Positions 49,777 through 58,673 of a stretch of DNA of 64,000 nt are shown here, piece after piece (positions within the stretch are counted from its first letter, which is position 1; every line of letters starts with the position of its first letter). The notes below the pieces were generated by a model, which made no database searches, was not told the DNA's origin, and was given only the letters and a program-made list of their open reading frames with translations. Where the stretch lies: positions 248,001 to 312,000 of the forward strand of contig NZ_LNRF01000003.1 in NCBI RefSeq assembly GCF_001557875.1. The letters are read 5' to 3'. The DNA comes from Vibrio splendidus. GTDB lineage: Bacteria; Pseudomonadota; Gammaproteobacteria; Enterobacterales; Vibrionaceae. Both the position numbers and the translations under genes were made by a program.

Positions 49777-52620
49777 TTAGTTGATTGGCCAAGGGGTTGT
49801 CCCGTCAACACTAATCGGTGTTGTGGCAAACTCATCGACACAATAGCCTTGGTTTGAGCTCGCGAAGTACGTTAGTGGCATTGGAGGCAAATTCAATGTC
49901 ACTACTTGTTGTTTGGCTTTCTCCGTAAAACTAAAGCCCCACATATCTAGATAATTCCGCATATCCCGCTCGTTGACATAACTCAGTGCAACCAACAGCC
50001 AATCGTCATTGGTGATCTGGTTTGCTTCGTCTCTTGAATAGCTGTCAAAGCCAATGTTGTGCCTATGTGCAATCCACAACTCATCACTCGACTTTAAACG
50101 GTTGAACTCGCGCTCTATCAAGTGCAATCGCCCTAACATATGCCAGCCATAATCTAATACGCCTTGATCTTGTGCTAACATCATCATTTGAATGAAGACT
50201 CTCGCTCCCCAACTCCAACCAGTTTGATTCTGAGCTGCCATAAAAGCATTTGGGTCAGGTTGAATTCGACTCTGCTGCAAAACTTCATATTGCCCTTTAA
50301 AATCTAAGCCTTGGCAAGACGATACCTTTGCCGTGTCTTTATAATATTTTGATTTACTAAAATACGAATAGTAGTTCGTTGTAGAGTGCCCATCCCAACC
50401 GCTAAACCTAAATCGACCACGCTCTAAGCCATGCCCTAACTCGTGAAGATCACCATGCCCTAATGGATGAAACGACCAGTAGGCATCATACGGGTTTCCT
50501 GAACAACCATAGCCACAGTTAGCTTGGTCTGCGTTCATATGCTTTACAATGTCAATGGTCGCAATTTCCCAGCCCTTTGCCTCTCCGTATTGATGTATTT
50601 CAGCAATTTCATCAATACCCGGCCCTTTAAAGCCTGCAAGTGCATGAGGAAAGTTATGTACATAACGCTCTGTGGCGAGAGCCATATCATGAGGCTGAGC
50701 CCAGTCAGCAGCACTGATAGATTCCTTCATTTTGTCCAACTTAGAATGAACTTCAAACCCCGGAGTAATGAGTTCAGCCCAATCAAACTTTCCTTCTTCA
50801 AGCTGTGCAACAAAACTTTCGTTGTCTGCTTCACTGCGCCAGACAGGATGCTGCGCGACATTCTCAAAACGCAGCTCCACATCAATATCGTTAGTATCAA
50901 AATGAACCTGTAACGTCCCACCATAAGCAGACGTGAGATAAATCGTCTCTCCCGGGTTCACAGGATAGGCTACCGAGGTTAAAAACTTTGGTCTAGCATA
51001 GCCATCATCGCCCGAAAATTCGTGAGTAGCTCCACTACGTAGCGTATTAAATACTATCGATGTAGCTACTTCATTGCTGTCCAAACGAGTCACTTTGATT
51101 GTCTTACCAGGCAAAGCATACACGCCTGCCGCACGGAAGCTTCTCTTAGACTCTAGGGTTATATTTTGGCTTACTAGAGAGACATCCTCAAAGTTCTTGG
51201 TGCTAAAATTACCTAAGCTTGGTTGTGCCGCATTATACAAACGGCTGTTGTATGCGGCGTAATCACTATAGTAAGAACGAAGAAACTCGATTCTCTCCGT
51301 TACACCTTTACCCATCGGGTACTGAACATCTTGGCGATAACGATCCGCAAGTAACAGTAACAACTTTTCATATTCGTAATCATCGGTTGCAAACAGGTCT
51401 GTTTTTTTACTATCAAGAGTCGTTAGGTGTGAACGAATACTATTCGCCGCAGTATAGAACTCTTCATTCATGTTGGAATCGTCAGGGCAAGATTTGTCCT
51501 CACACAAATTCAGGTCAACGGTGAAACTGTTGTCTTTCAATCGCTGTAAAAGCGCTTGTTGCTGGACAATATTATCCGGTATTTGATCAATCAGTTGTGT
51601 AGAGTCCCAGTTCGACAAACCTAGCTTGCGCCAATAGTTATCGCCAACGTACGTCATGTGCATTTCTGCAAATAGTGCGTTACCTAAGTCCGTCATACCG
51701 CCATCAAGATGTAGGTATAACACTGGAATATTGTTACTGAACGCCAAGCGTAGCCCTGAAATCACATCTTCAATGTCATCGCCATCATTTAACTTTTGAG
51801 ACAAAACTAGCAAGTCAGGGTTATTGGCTTCAAGACATTGGCTTAATTTACTGCCATCACAAGTATTGTCAGCGTTGATAACCATAGAAGCGTTAACATT
51901 GTCGATTAACCAGTTTCGTGTCGCTTGGTCATCAGGAAAGTAATGAGATTGATCAAGCTGAGCTAACACAACATTTTGTGGCGAGTCAGTACTAGAAGTC
52001 CACCGAACCAAATTCTTCAACCAAGTATCCATTTCTTCGTTGACAGAATCAGGAAAGCGCTGCTTAGTTCGAAACGGGTTGCTTGCTAATGCGGCATAGC
52101 GGTTGTCGCCTGATGTATAACCCGCAATACCAATGACAAGCTCTTGGTCGGCATAGCCATCTTGCATCGCTTTATTGGTTTTCAAGATGATATCGTTAAA
52201 ACCATAGGTAGGTAAGATAATTGCCGTATCATGTGTTGGATCCCAATGAAGACTACGTAGAGGTTCCCCTTCTGCGTTTAGGGATAAAGCTTGCTTAATA
52301 TGATTGTAGTCCGAGTTGTATTGAGCGACTAACGCTTGGCTTGCATCAATGAACTCTTTGGAATCAGTCACATAAGAAGCGTCACCTGTGAACAACGCCT
52401 TTTGAACGGCTGTCTGTGGAGTCGGTGTAATATCAGGCTCACCACCATTATCCCCCCCTCCAGAACCTCCAGAACCTCCAGAACCTCCAGAACCTCCAGA
52501 ACCTCCAGAACCTCCAGAACCAGTTTGGGCACTTTCACCGCTACTACCACCACCGCATCCTAAAAGTGATAACGCGATAACACAAACAACCAAGCTCAAT
52601 AGTAAGTTACTCTTTTTCAT
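49777..52620 (-). CDS. ImpA-like secreted metalloprotease lipoprotein
   Basis: Large envelope lipoprotein, 947 aa from ATG 52620 (MKKSNLLLSLVVCVIALSLLGC, lipobox SLLGC). The next ATG upstream, directly adjacent, is possible. After the Cys comes a Gly/Ser linker (SGG repeated) then an acidic Pro stretch. A long N-terminal domain precedes the zinc motif HELGHGLERGRFRF (HExxH, in the last third), preceded by SFHPLGHGDL. It best fits the ImpA/M60-like metallopeptidases, some of which cut mucins or surface proteins. Cys pairs in the N-terminal and zinc regions suggest disulfides. An alternative is a distinct M60-related family; the substrate is unknown. Confidence 0.8.
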   Translation of the reverse strand: MKKSNLLLSLVVCVIALSLLGCGGGSSGESAQTGSGGSGGSGGSGGSGGSGGSGGGDNGGEPDITPTPQTAVQKALFTGDASYVTDSKEFIDASQALVAQYNSDYNHIKQALSLNAEGEPLRSLHWDPTHDTAIILPTYGFNDIILKTNKAMQDGYADQELVIGIAGYTSGDNRYAALASNPFRTKQRFPDSVNEEMDTWLKNLVRWTSSTDSPQNVVLAQLDQSHYFPDDQATRNWLIDNVNASMVINADNTCDGSKLSQCLEANNPDLLVLSQKLNDGDDIEDVISGLRLAFSNNIPVLYLHLDGGMTDLGNALFAEMHMTYVGDNYWRKLGLSNWDSTQLIDQIPDNIVQQQALLQRLKDNSFTVDLNLCEDKSCPDDSNMNEEFYTAANSIRSHLTTLDSKKTDLFATDDYEYEKLLLLLADRYRQDVQYPMGKGVTERIEFLRSYYSDYAAYNSRLYNAAQPSLGNFSTKNFEDVSLVSQNITLESKRSFRAAGVYALPGKTIKVTRLDSNEVATSIVFNTLRSGATHEFSGDDGYARPKFLTSVAYPVNPGETIYLTSAYGGTLQVHFDTNDIDVELRFENVAQHPVWRSEADNESFVAQLEEGKFDWAELITPGFEVHSKLDKMKESISAADWAQPHDMALATERYVHNFPHALAGFKGPGIDEIAEIHQYGEAKGWEIATIDIVKHMNADQANCGYGCSGNPYDAYWSFHPLGHGDLHELGHGLERGRFRFSGWDGHSTTNYYSYFSKSKYYKDTAKVSSCQGLDFKGQYEVLQQSRIQPDPNAFMAAQNQTGWSWGARVFIQMMMLAQDQGVLDYGWHMLGRLHLIEREFNRLKSSDELWIAHRHNIGFDSYSRDEANQITNDDWLLVALSYVNERDMRNYLDMWGFSFTEKAKQQVVTLNLPPMPLTYFASSNQGYCVDEFATTPISVDGTTPWPIN
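52457..52519. repeat. Seven 9-bp in-frame repeats encoding an SGG linker
   Basis: CCTCCAGAA occurs seven times without change (minus strand reads TTCTGGAGG), coding Ser-Gly-Gly repeats directly after the lipoprotein Cys region. Gain or loss of units keeps frame and alters only the tether length between membrane and protease. Confidence 0.97.
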
Positions 52621-52791
52621 CATTATTCCATACAACAACAAAATTTTTCCGAGTCTATCTACCACCATACCTAAAGCAATTAATCTCATGAATATGTTAG
52701 TTTAATTTGAAGCAAGGTAACTATTTCGATAGAAGGTAAGTAATTGAAAGCCTGAAGGATTCAAAAGCTCACAATGCTTGTTTGGTGCCAT

Positions 52792-52822
52792 TAAAAACGG
52801 CGCTATAGAAGCGCCGTTTTAT
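52792..52822. terminator. Amino-acid ABC operon terminator
   Basis: AAAACGGCGC at 52794-52803 pairs with GCGCCGTTTT at 52811-52820. A T-run lies on minus, just past the last permease gene. Confidence 0.9.
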
Positions 52823-52847
52823 TCACTATGACTTGTAAAGGATGCTA

Positions 52848-53525
52848 TTAGCTAAGAGGTCTAAGGTAAGCAAGGAAACGTTTCTCCGCGAATTTGAAAA
52901 TCGCGATGATGATAAACGTTAGCGCCATGTAGAACAGGCCTGCCGTTAGGAAAGACTCGAATGGAGCGTAGTAACGTGAGTTAACCAAACGAGCTGCACC
53001 AGTTAGATCCATAATAGTTACGATACCTGCTACCGCAGAGCCGTGAAGCATGAAGATGACTTCATTACTGTAAGCTGGTAGTGCGCGACGTAAAGCACTT
53101 GGTAAAATGATACGACGGTAAGTCTTCGGTGTACTCATACCATACGCTTTTGCTGCTTCAACTTCCCCTTTAGGTAACCCGTTGATGGCACCGCGAATGA
53201 TCTCTGCTGTGTATGCTGATGTGTTAAGAATGAATGCCACCAGAGCACAGAACCAAGCGTTTTCCCATAGTGTGTCTTTCACTGGGAAGAATTGATCCAT
53301 ACCGTAATAAATCAGGTACAACTGCACCAATAACGGCGTACCACGGAAGAAATAGATGAACGACCAAGCCGGAGCGTTAATCATCATATTTGGACTGTTA
53401 CGAGCGATAGCTAATGGTATGGCTACGAATAAGCCAATAATCAAAGCGACGCAAACCATCCAAGCTGTTGTCCACAAACCACCAAGGTAAATCGGCAGGC
53501 TTTCAATTATCAATGAAAAGTCCAT
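52848..53525 (-). CDS. Basic amino acid ABC transporter permease (HisM/ArtM type)
   Basis: 225-aa inner-membrane permease of a polar amino acid importer, with five hydrophobic segments. The EAA loop EVEAAKAYGMSTPKTYRRIILPSALRRALPAYSNE is characteristic. WTTAWMVCVALIIGLFVAIPLAIAR opens the transmembrane part. It is the last gene of the four-gene operon, 2 bp after the other permease, and the two should heterodimerise. Confidence 0.9.
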   Translation of the reverse strand: MDFSLIIESLPIYLGGLWTTAWMVCVALIIGLFVAIPLAIARNSPNMMINAPAWSFIYFFRGTPLLVQLYLIYYGMDQFFPVKDTLWENAWFCALVAFILNTSAYTAEIIRGAINGLPKGEVEAAKAYGMSTPKTYRRIILPSALRRALPAYSNEVIFMLHGSAVAGIVTIMDLTGAARLVNSRYYAPFESFLTAGLFYMALTFIIIAIFKFAEKRFLAYLRPLS

Positions 53526-53527
53526 AA

Positions 53528-54268
53528 CTACCTCGCGTGGATACTGAATTTACGTTCAACCAGCTTAAGTAAGCCTGTCGAAACACTGGTGAAGAATAAG
53601 AAGATAAGCGCCACCGTCATATAGAAGGTAAATGGCATTTTGGTTGAACCTGCCGCCAATGCGCTAACACGGACCATGTCTTCTAGGCCGATAATCGAAA
53701 CCAACGCGGTAGTTTTAAGTAGAACTAACCAGTTGTTACCAAAGCCTGGCAGTGCGTGACGAATCATTTGCGGTAATAGAATACGACGGAACGCTAAAAC
53801 AGGTCCCATACCATAGGCCTTTGCCGCTTCCATTTCACCGCTATCAACTGCCATGATGGCACCACGGAAGGTTTCAGCCATGTAAGCGCCAAAGATAAAG
53901 CCAATGGTTAAGACACCAGCAATAAATGGGCTGACATCAATATAATCAGGTAGGTAAGACGTCCATTCGTGGTTAGGATCACTGGATGTGAACCACTCAT
54001 TGAGCCACTCATTGATGGAATACAAACTGTTGTTTAAAAGGATCTGTCCACCAAAGAAAATCAGCATCATCAATACGAGATCAGGAATGCCTCGAATAAC
54101 AGTTGTATAGAGGGTTGCAATAGCACGAGCCCAGCGATAAGGCGCTAGTTTTGCTAAGGCACCTAGCATACCAAGAACCATAGCTAAAATTAGCGACAGC
54201 AAGGCAACTTCGATTGTAAGCACCGCCCCTTTCAGGATCGAAGCTTCATATCCTTGTAAATCAAACAT
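53528..54268 (-). CDS. Basic amino acid ABC transporter permease (HisQ/ArtQ type)
   Basis: 246-aa permease partner of the preceding entry. The start is ATG 54268 (MFDLQGYEASILKGAVLTIEVALLS) with a GGAATTC site; an upstream TTG is in frame but unlikely. The EAA loop is EMEAAKAYGMGPVLAFRRILLPQMIRHALPGFGNNW. A longer periplasmic stretch with two Trp-rich segments (INEWLNEWFTSSDPNHEW) lies in the first loop, as in HisQ-type proteins. Confidence 0.9.
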   Translation of the reverse strand: MFDLQGYEASILKGAVLTIEVALLSLILAMVLGMLGALAKLAPYRWARAIATLYTTVIRGIPDLVLMMLIFFGGQILLNNSLYSINEWLNEWFTSSDPNHEWTSYLPDYIDVSPFIAGVLTIGFIFGAYMAETFRGAIMAVDSGEMEAAKAYGMGPVLAFRRILLPQMIRHALPGFGNNWLVLLKTTALVSIIGLEDMVRVSALAAGSTKMPFTFYMTVALIFLFFTSVSTGLLKLVERKFSIHAR

Positions 54269-54306
54269 AATGAATTCCAACAGAACTGCGAAAAAGTTGG
54301 TAAGAC

Positions 54307-54328
54307 AGGGAGAGGAGAACCTCTCCCT
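54307..54328 (-). promoter_or_regulatory. Intercistronic stem-loop after the binding-protein gene
   Basis: AGGGAGAGG at 54307-54315 pairs with CCTCTCCCT at 54320-54328 around AGAA, with no T-run. It lies between the binding-protein stop and the permease start. Such hairpins typically stabilise the binding-protein mRNA and lower the downstream permease level. Confidence 0.75.
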
Positions 54329-54347
54329 TAAGAAGTGACGCTAGAGA

Positions 54348-55118
54348 TTACTGGCCGTATACGTCGTAGTTAAAGTACTTAGCAGCGATATCTTGGTAGA
54401 TGCCTTTTTCACGTAGTGAAAGAATTGCAGCATCTAATTGCTTAGTCAGATCTTTGTCTTGCTTACGTAGAGCAATACCAAAACCTTCACCGAACCACTT
54501 AGGATCGGTTAGTGATGGACCAACAAACTCGTAAGCTTCACCACCAGCTTTGTTTAGTACGCCTTCTTCTAGAGCAGATGCATCACCCAGTACAGCAGCA
54601 ACACGACCGTTAGCTAGATCAAGGTAAGCTTCATCAAATGAACCGTAACGAACGATCTCTACTGTGTCGCCGTAGTTATCTGTTAGGTACTTGTCGTGAG
54701 TTGTTGCTCGTTGAACGGCAATTTTTTGACCACTTAGATCATCAAAATTAAGGCCTGCACCTTTTTTAGCGATGAACTTGTTCGGGATAAGTGCGTATTT
54801 ACCAGTGAAGTCGATCTTTTTCTTACGCTCTTCCGTGATAGACATTGCCGCGATGATCGCATCATATTTACGAGCAAGTAGAGAAGGAATAATGCCATCC
54901 CAGTCTTGTGCAACGATCTTACACTTCACCTGCATTTCAGTACAAAGTGCGTTAGCCATATCGACATCGAAGCCTTTCAGTGAACCGTCAGCTTCTGTCC
55001 AGCTAAATGGAGGGTAAGCACCTTCAATACCGAAACGTACTGTTTTCCATTCTTTTGCTTGAGCTACGCCCGTTGCAGCAGTTGCAGCAAGTGCCGCGAC
55101 TAATAACCACTTTTTCAT
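54348..55118 (-). CDS. Periplasmic basic amino acid binding protein
   Basis: 256-aa solute-binding protein (SBP family 3). A Sec signal peptide (MKKWLLVAALAATAATGVAQA, cut near residue 21) is followed by the family motif RFGIEGAYPPFSWTEADGSLKGFDVDMANALC. IIAAMSITEERKKKIDFTGKY and the ending YFNYDVYGQ are close to HisJ/ArgT and AotJ. The ligand is probably Arg, Orn, Lys or His, inferred from family. The gene lies 136 bp after the ATPase gene, enough for a separate promoter. Confidence 0.92.
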   Translation of the reverse strand: MKKWLLVAALAATAATGVAQAKEWKTVRFGIEGAYPPFSWTEADGSLKGFDVDMANALCTEMQVKCKIVAQDWDGIIPSLLARKYDAIIAAMSITEERKKKIDFTGKYALIPNKFIAKKGAGLNFDDLSGQKIAVQRATTHDKYLTDNYGDTVEIVRYGSFDEAYLDLANGRVAAVLGDASALEEGVLNKAGGEAYEFVGPSLTDPKWFGEGFGIALRKQDKDLTKQLDAAILSLREKGIYQDIAAKYFNYDVYGQ

Positions 55119-55254
55119 ATCCCTACTCCTGTGATTTAGGTTTTTATGTTTTGCTAGTTTTAATATTGTGTTTGTTGTTACTTATTAACTTACTTGTTGT
55201 GTTTTATTGTTCACACCGTCGCTGTTTACCTTGGCAACGGTATTTCAATTCTGA

Positions 55255-56025
55255 TTAGTAAATCGATGAGATAAATTGCTGTAATCGCTCAGATTCAGGT
55301 TCCGTAAACAGTTTAGCTGGATCACCCTGTTCTTCCACTAGACCTTGATGCAAGAACATCACATGGTTAGATACATCACGAGCAAAAGCCATTTCGTGAG
55401 TTACCACAAGCATGGTTCTTCCCTCTTCTGCTAGATCGCGCATTACACCAAGCACTTCGCCTACTAACTCAGGGTCTAATGCCGATGTGGGTTCATCAAA
55501 CAGCATCACTTCAGGATCAACCGCTAGCGCTCGCGCAATCGCAGCACGCTGTTGTTGGCCGCCAGACAAATGACCCGGGTAGTAATCTTTACGCTCATAC
55601 AGACCTACTTTCTTCAATAGTAGCTCTGCATTTTCAATCGCTTGTGCTTTAGGTACACCTAAGACGTGAACAGGCGCTTCGATAACATTTTCGAGAACGG
55701 TCAGGTGAGACCACAGATTGAAACCCTGAAAAACCATCGCCAGACGAGAACGGATTCGCTGTACTTGTTTTTCATTGGCAGGCACAGAAACACCCTGGCG
55801 ATTGTTTTTCATTTGAATTAATTCACCATTAACCCAAATCTCGCCTGCGGTAGGTGTCTCTAACAAGTTGATACATCTAAGGAAAGTACTTTTACCCGAC
55901 CCTGAAGATCCGATAATCGATACTACATCGCCTTTATGCGCAGAAAGTGAAATTCCCTTTAAAACTTCATTTTGACCAAACGTTTTGTGTAGATCCTTTA
56001 TGTCCAGCGCTGGTACATCTTTCAT
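55255..56025 (-). CDS. Amino acid ABC transporter ATP-binding protein (HisP type)
   Basis: 256-aa ATPase from ATG 56025 behind a GGGAGAG site; an in-frame extension of 30 codons upstream is not supported. Walker A is GSSGSGKST, the signature LSGGQQQRAAIARAL, Walker B VMLFDEPTSALDPE and the H-loop VVTHEM. The insertion around PANEKQVQRIRSRLAMVFQGFNLWSHLTVLENV is the HisP/AotP pattern. First gene of the operon ATPase, binding protein, permease, permease. Confidence 0.93.
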   Translation of the reverse strand: MKDVPALDIKDLHKTFGQNEVLKGISLSAHKGDVVSIIGSSGSGKSTFLRCINLLETPTAGEIWVNGELIQMKNNRQGVSVPANEKQVQRIRSRLAMVFQGFNLWSHLTVLENVIEAPVHVLGVPKAQAIENAELLLKKVGLYERKDYYPGHLSGGQQQRAAIARALAVDPEVMLFDEPTSALDPELVGEVLGVMRDLAEEGRTMLVVTHEMAFARDVSNHVMFLHQGLVEEQGDPAKLFTEPESERLQQFISSIY

Positions 56026-56824
56026 GCGCTTTCTCTCCCAAGTTTGTGAAAATGCAAGGTACTCCGACCTTTTCATGCGATACAAACTAGCACCACACGG
56101 AATAACATGCAACAAATTATTAACCTAATAATTTGGAATAAATAGCGATTCACTCTGACTTATTATGCAAAAGGTAGCGTTTTCACCTCAATTTAATGAA
56201 TGAGTTCTATCAATAAGCTGTAATTACCCCCCTTACATTGTTTAAATAAAGTTAATCAAAATGAGATTCTCGTAGCTTGATGTCTCACAAGAAAAACAGG
56301 TTTTGTGAACTTAGAAACATTGCAGCCGACAAAACATAGCGCGCACATTCAACACATCACCTCTCTATAAAGCACCATTATTTTGAGGTTACTGCATTGT
56401 AAGCATTTTAGTCAGAATACCGAGCAAGTGAGTAATAGTGAGATAACTCAGTAAACAAGGAGCATTCAGTTGATACCAGAGCGGTAAAGGCTCTAAGAAG
56501 ATAAGAAAACGACAGTTTGTGAAAACTAATTACACGATTCATCAATGGGAAGTTAATGAATCGCTGCGTTTTGTAGCTTTCTTTCACATACACTCATAAA
56601 GTGATCAAGATCAATCACCCTAAAGGGTAAGCTTGTTAGACTCCTCAGCAAAGAATAAGGCATTAAAAATGCCAAACATTTCTTTTAACTTAGCTGCATA
56701 AAGCACATCAAGACCGTGCAACATAATGTTAATGAGTTATAACTAAGAAATAACGCAATTACGCAATTACGCGAACTTATAGAATTCAATTTTAGAATTA
56801 CTAACATAAAAATATGAGGAATCT
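56026..56824. other. Long spacer between the ABC operon and the DUF3360 gene
   Basis: 799 bp between divergent units. It holds the FNR-like site at 56601-56614 and the putative promoter after it, plus short direct ACGCAATT copies near 56752-56770. An open frame of 61 codons at 56408-56593 has no ribosome site or family resemblance and is not called. Confidence 0.55.
56601..56614 (+). promoter_or_regulatory. FNR-like site with suitably placed -10
   Basis: GTGATCAAGATCAA matches TTGAT-N4-ATCAA at 9 of 10 defined positions. A TAGACT element at 56637-56642 implies a start near 56649, which puts the box at about -41.5, the class II activator position. It would make the DUF3360 gene oxygen-responsive. 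Confidence 0.65.
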
Positions 56825-58366
56825 ATGTCAGACGTTGTGAACAATGCGAACTCTGAAGTAGAAGAGAAAAGCTATAAAGAGCTACACCGCCCTGCTTCTG
56901 AATTTGAGAGCCGCTCAGATTATCTAGATCATGAGCTTCAAATCATGAAGCCTCGCCGCTTCGGTTTAAACCTTCCTGGTCGTGACTTCCGTTTTGAACT
57001 TGAAGACCTTGTTCCTGCACTTGCTGGTACCATTGGTATCATCGCGATGTACTCAGCAGTAATGATGTCTTGGGCTGATGGCCTAACTCAAGCTTGGGAG
57101 CACGTAAACCTTGGTAAAGAGTTTGCGATTGAAGTCGCTCGTGTAGAAATGCTTATCCCTGCACTGCTGTTCTGTATCCTTGCTTCTGGTTTCTTTAACC
57201 CTAAAGCAAACCTTGCCGGTAACCACGGCCCAATGATTCCTCTTATTGGTACCATCGCTCTAGCTGGTGCTCACCCTCTTGCATTGGCAATCCTTATCGG
57301 TGTCTTCGGTCTAATCCTAAGTTTCCTAAAAGGCGGCTCCAAGCTGGTTAACCTGACTTCGGAAGGTACCGCTGGTGGCTTACTTATCTTCTTAGGCCTA
57401 ACGGGTACCATGAGCCAAATCAACTCGATTCAAACATGGGCGGTTGGTCTTCAATCTTCTACTGTTGAAGCGGGCAGCATGGGTTACGTTGGTTTAATCG
57501 TTCTTGCTATTACTATAGCTATCTACGCTTTCCTAGCAAAAGTGAATAAGCGTTGGTTAGCTATCCCAGTTTGTGCATTCACAGGCCTTGCTATTGCTTT
57601 AGCACTAGGTGCTGGTTTCGATATCGTATTCGAAACTGAAATGGGCATTCCAAACCTAAACCCAGTTTACTGGTGGGGTTCTACTTCTGAAGGTTGGATG
57701 CTTGGCTTGCCAAACGTTGAACACTTCATCGCATCTCTACCATTCGCAATTCTTGCAGTAGCCATGTGGTCGCCTGACTTCCTAGGTCACCGTATCTTCC
57801 AAGAACTGAACTACCCTAAAAAGTCTGAAAAAGTACTTATGGACGTAGATGACACAATGACTATGTGTTCAGTTCGTCAAATGGTAGGTACAGCAGTGGG
57901 TGGTGGTAACATCACTTCATCTTGGGGTACTTACATGATCCCAGCAGCAATCGCGAAACGTCCAATTCCTGGCGGCGCAATCTTGCTTGGTTCTCTATGT
58001 ATTATTGTTGCGATTCTTGGTTTCCCAATGGACGTTGCAGTATGGCCACCAGTGATGCGTGTTGCGCTACTTGTAGGTGTATCTCTGCCTCTACTTGAGG
58101 CGGGTATGCAAATGGTTAAGGATTCAAAAGATTCTCAAGCAGCTGGTATCTGTATCTTCGGTTCTGCGGTTGTTAACCCAGTATTAGCATGGGCACTGAC
58201 TATGCTTCTTGATAACAACGGCCTAATTGGTGATAAAGAGCGTGCGAAGCGTCTGTCATTTGTAGACAAGATTGTTATCCCAGTTGGCGTTTTAGTTATC
58301 TGTCTAGTAGCAATGCTTGCAGTTGGTATGCTAGAAAGCCAATATGGTCTAAAAGCTTGGCTATAA
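56825..58366 (+). CDS. DUF3360 family multi-pass membrane protein
   Basis: 513-aa inner-membrane protein resembling the DUF3360 family common in Vibrio. A 60-residue soluble N-terminus precedes 12-14 hydrophobic segments from about residue 70. Conserved-looking loops include NPKANLAGNHGPMIPLIGTIALAGAHPL and KLVNLTSEGTAGGLLIFLGLTG, Gly and Asn-rich pieces reminiscent of SulP/NAT-type anion and nucleobase transporters. It occupies the place where many bacteria have focA beside pflB and sits behind an FNR-like promoter, so an anaerobic anion or acid transport role is plausible but inferred. A terminator separates it from pflB. Confidence 0.78.
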   Translation: MSDVVNNANSEVEEKSYKELHRPASEFESRSDYLDHELQIMKPRRFGLNLPGRDFRFELEDLVPALAGTIGIIAMYSAVMMSWADGLTQAWEHVNLGKEFAIEVARVEMLIPALLFCILASGFFNPKANLAGNHGPMIPLIGTIALAGAHPLALAILIGVFGLILSFLKGGSKLVNLTSEGTAGGLLIFLGLTGTMSQINSIQTWAVGLQSSTVEAGSMGYVGLIVLAITIAIYAFLAKVNKRWLAIPVCAFTGLAIALALGAGFDIVFETEMGIPNLNPVYWWGSTSEGWMLGLPNVEHFIASLPFAILAVAMWSPDFLGHRIFQELNYPKKSEKVLMDVDDTMTMCSVRQMVGTAVGGGNITSSWGTYMIPAAIAKRPIPGGAILLGSLCIIVAILGFPMDVAVWPPVMRVALLVGVSLPLLEAGMQMVKDSKDSQAAGICIFGSAVVNPVLAWALTMLLDNNGLIGDKERAKRLSFVDKIVIPVGVLVICLVAMLAVGMLESQYGLKAWL

Positions 58367-58408
58367 TGGTCCTTACTACACAAAAGTAGTATTAGGATTA
58401 AAAAAAAG

Positions 58409-58441
58409 TTTGGGTGGCAACCCCTGTCACTCAAATTTTTT
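58409..58441 (+). terminator. Terminator after the DUF3360 gene
   Basis: TTTGGGTG at 58409-58416 pairs with CACTCAAA at 58428-58435 (one G-U), followed by a T-run. Confidence 0.8.
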
Positions 58442-58460
58442 CAACTTTTTTTGGCATTTA

Positions 58461-58474
58461 TTGATTTAGTTTAA
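58461..58474 (+). promoter_or_regulatory. Weak FNR-like site upstream of pflB
   Basis: TTGATTTAGTTTAA keeps a perfect TTGAT half and 3 of 5 of the second half. It lies 200 bp upstream of pflB. The -10 at the expected distance is poor, so confidence is low. Confidence 0.35.
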
Positions 58475-58533
58475 GGTTTGCAGAAATTTTTTAGCGTAGT
58501 CTTGAATACATAGAGTAAAGACAACATATAGAA

Positions 58534-58606
58534 GGTAGTGACAATATATATAACCATATGACGCTTATATGCTCATATATATTGTTATTAATAAGAGTGT
58601 ACTACC
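58534..58606 (+). promoter_or_regulatory. AU-rich long-range hairpin in the pflB leader
   Basis: ACAATATATA at 58541-58550 pairs with TATATATTGT at 58576-58585, and GGTAGT at 58534-58539 pairs with ACTACC at 58601-58606. The structure would lie in the pflB 5' region, ending 67 nt before the start codon. Its AT-rich stem is of the melting kind. Confidence 0.55.
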
Positions 58607-58673
58607 CTTACGAGGGGCGCTGGCTCAACAGTGTTAATGTACGTATTTTTTCTACTAAAAAGGTAGGTATGTC

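Noticed and set aside
52336..52563. Plus-strand open frame with Arg-Thr-Ser repeats
   Set aside because: It is the antisense of the SGG repeat in the metalloprotease gene and lacks a ribosome site.
56408..56593. 61-codon minus-strand open frame
   Set aside because: It sits in a promoter region, has no ribosome site and non-protein-like composition.
56825..58366. Calling the gene beside pflB focA
   Set aside because: FocA is about 285 aa with six membrane segments; this is 513 aa with 12-14 segments and a different sequence.
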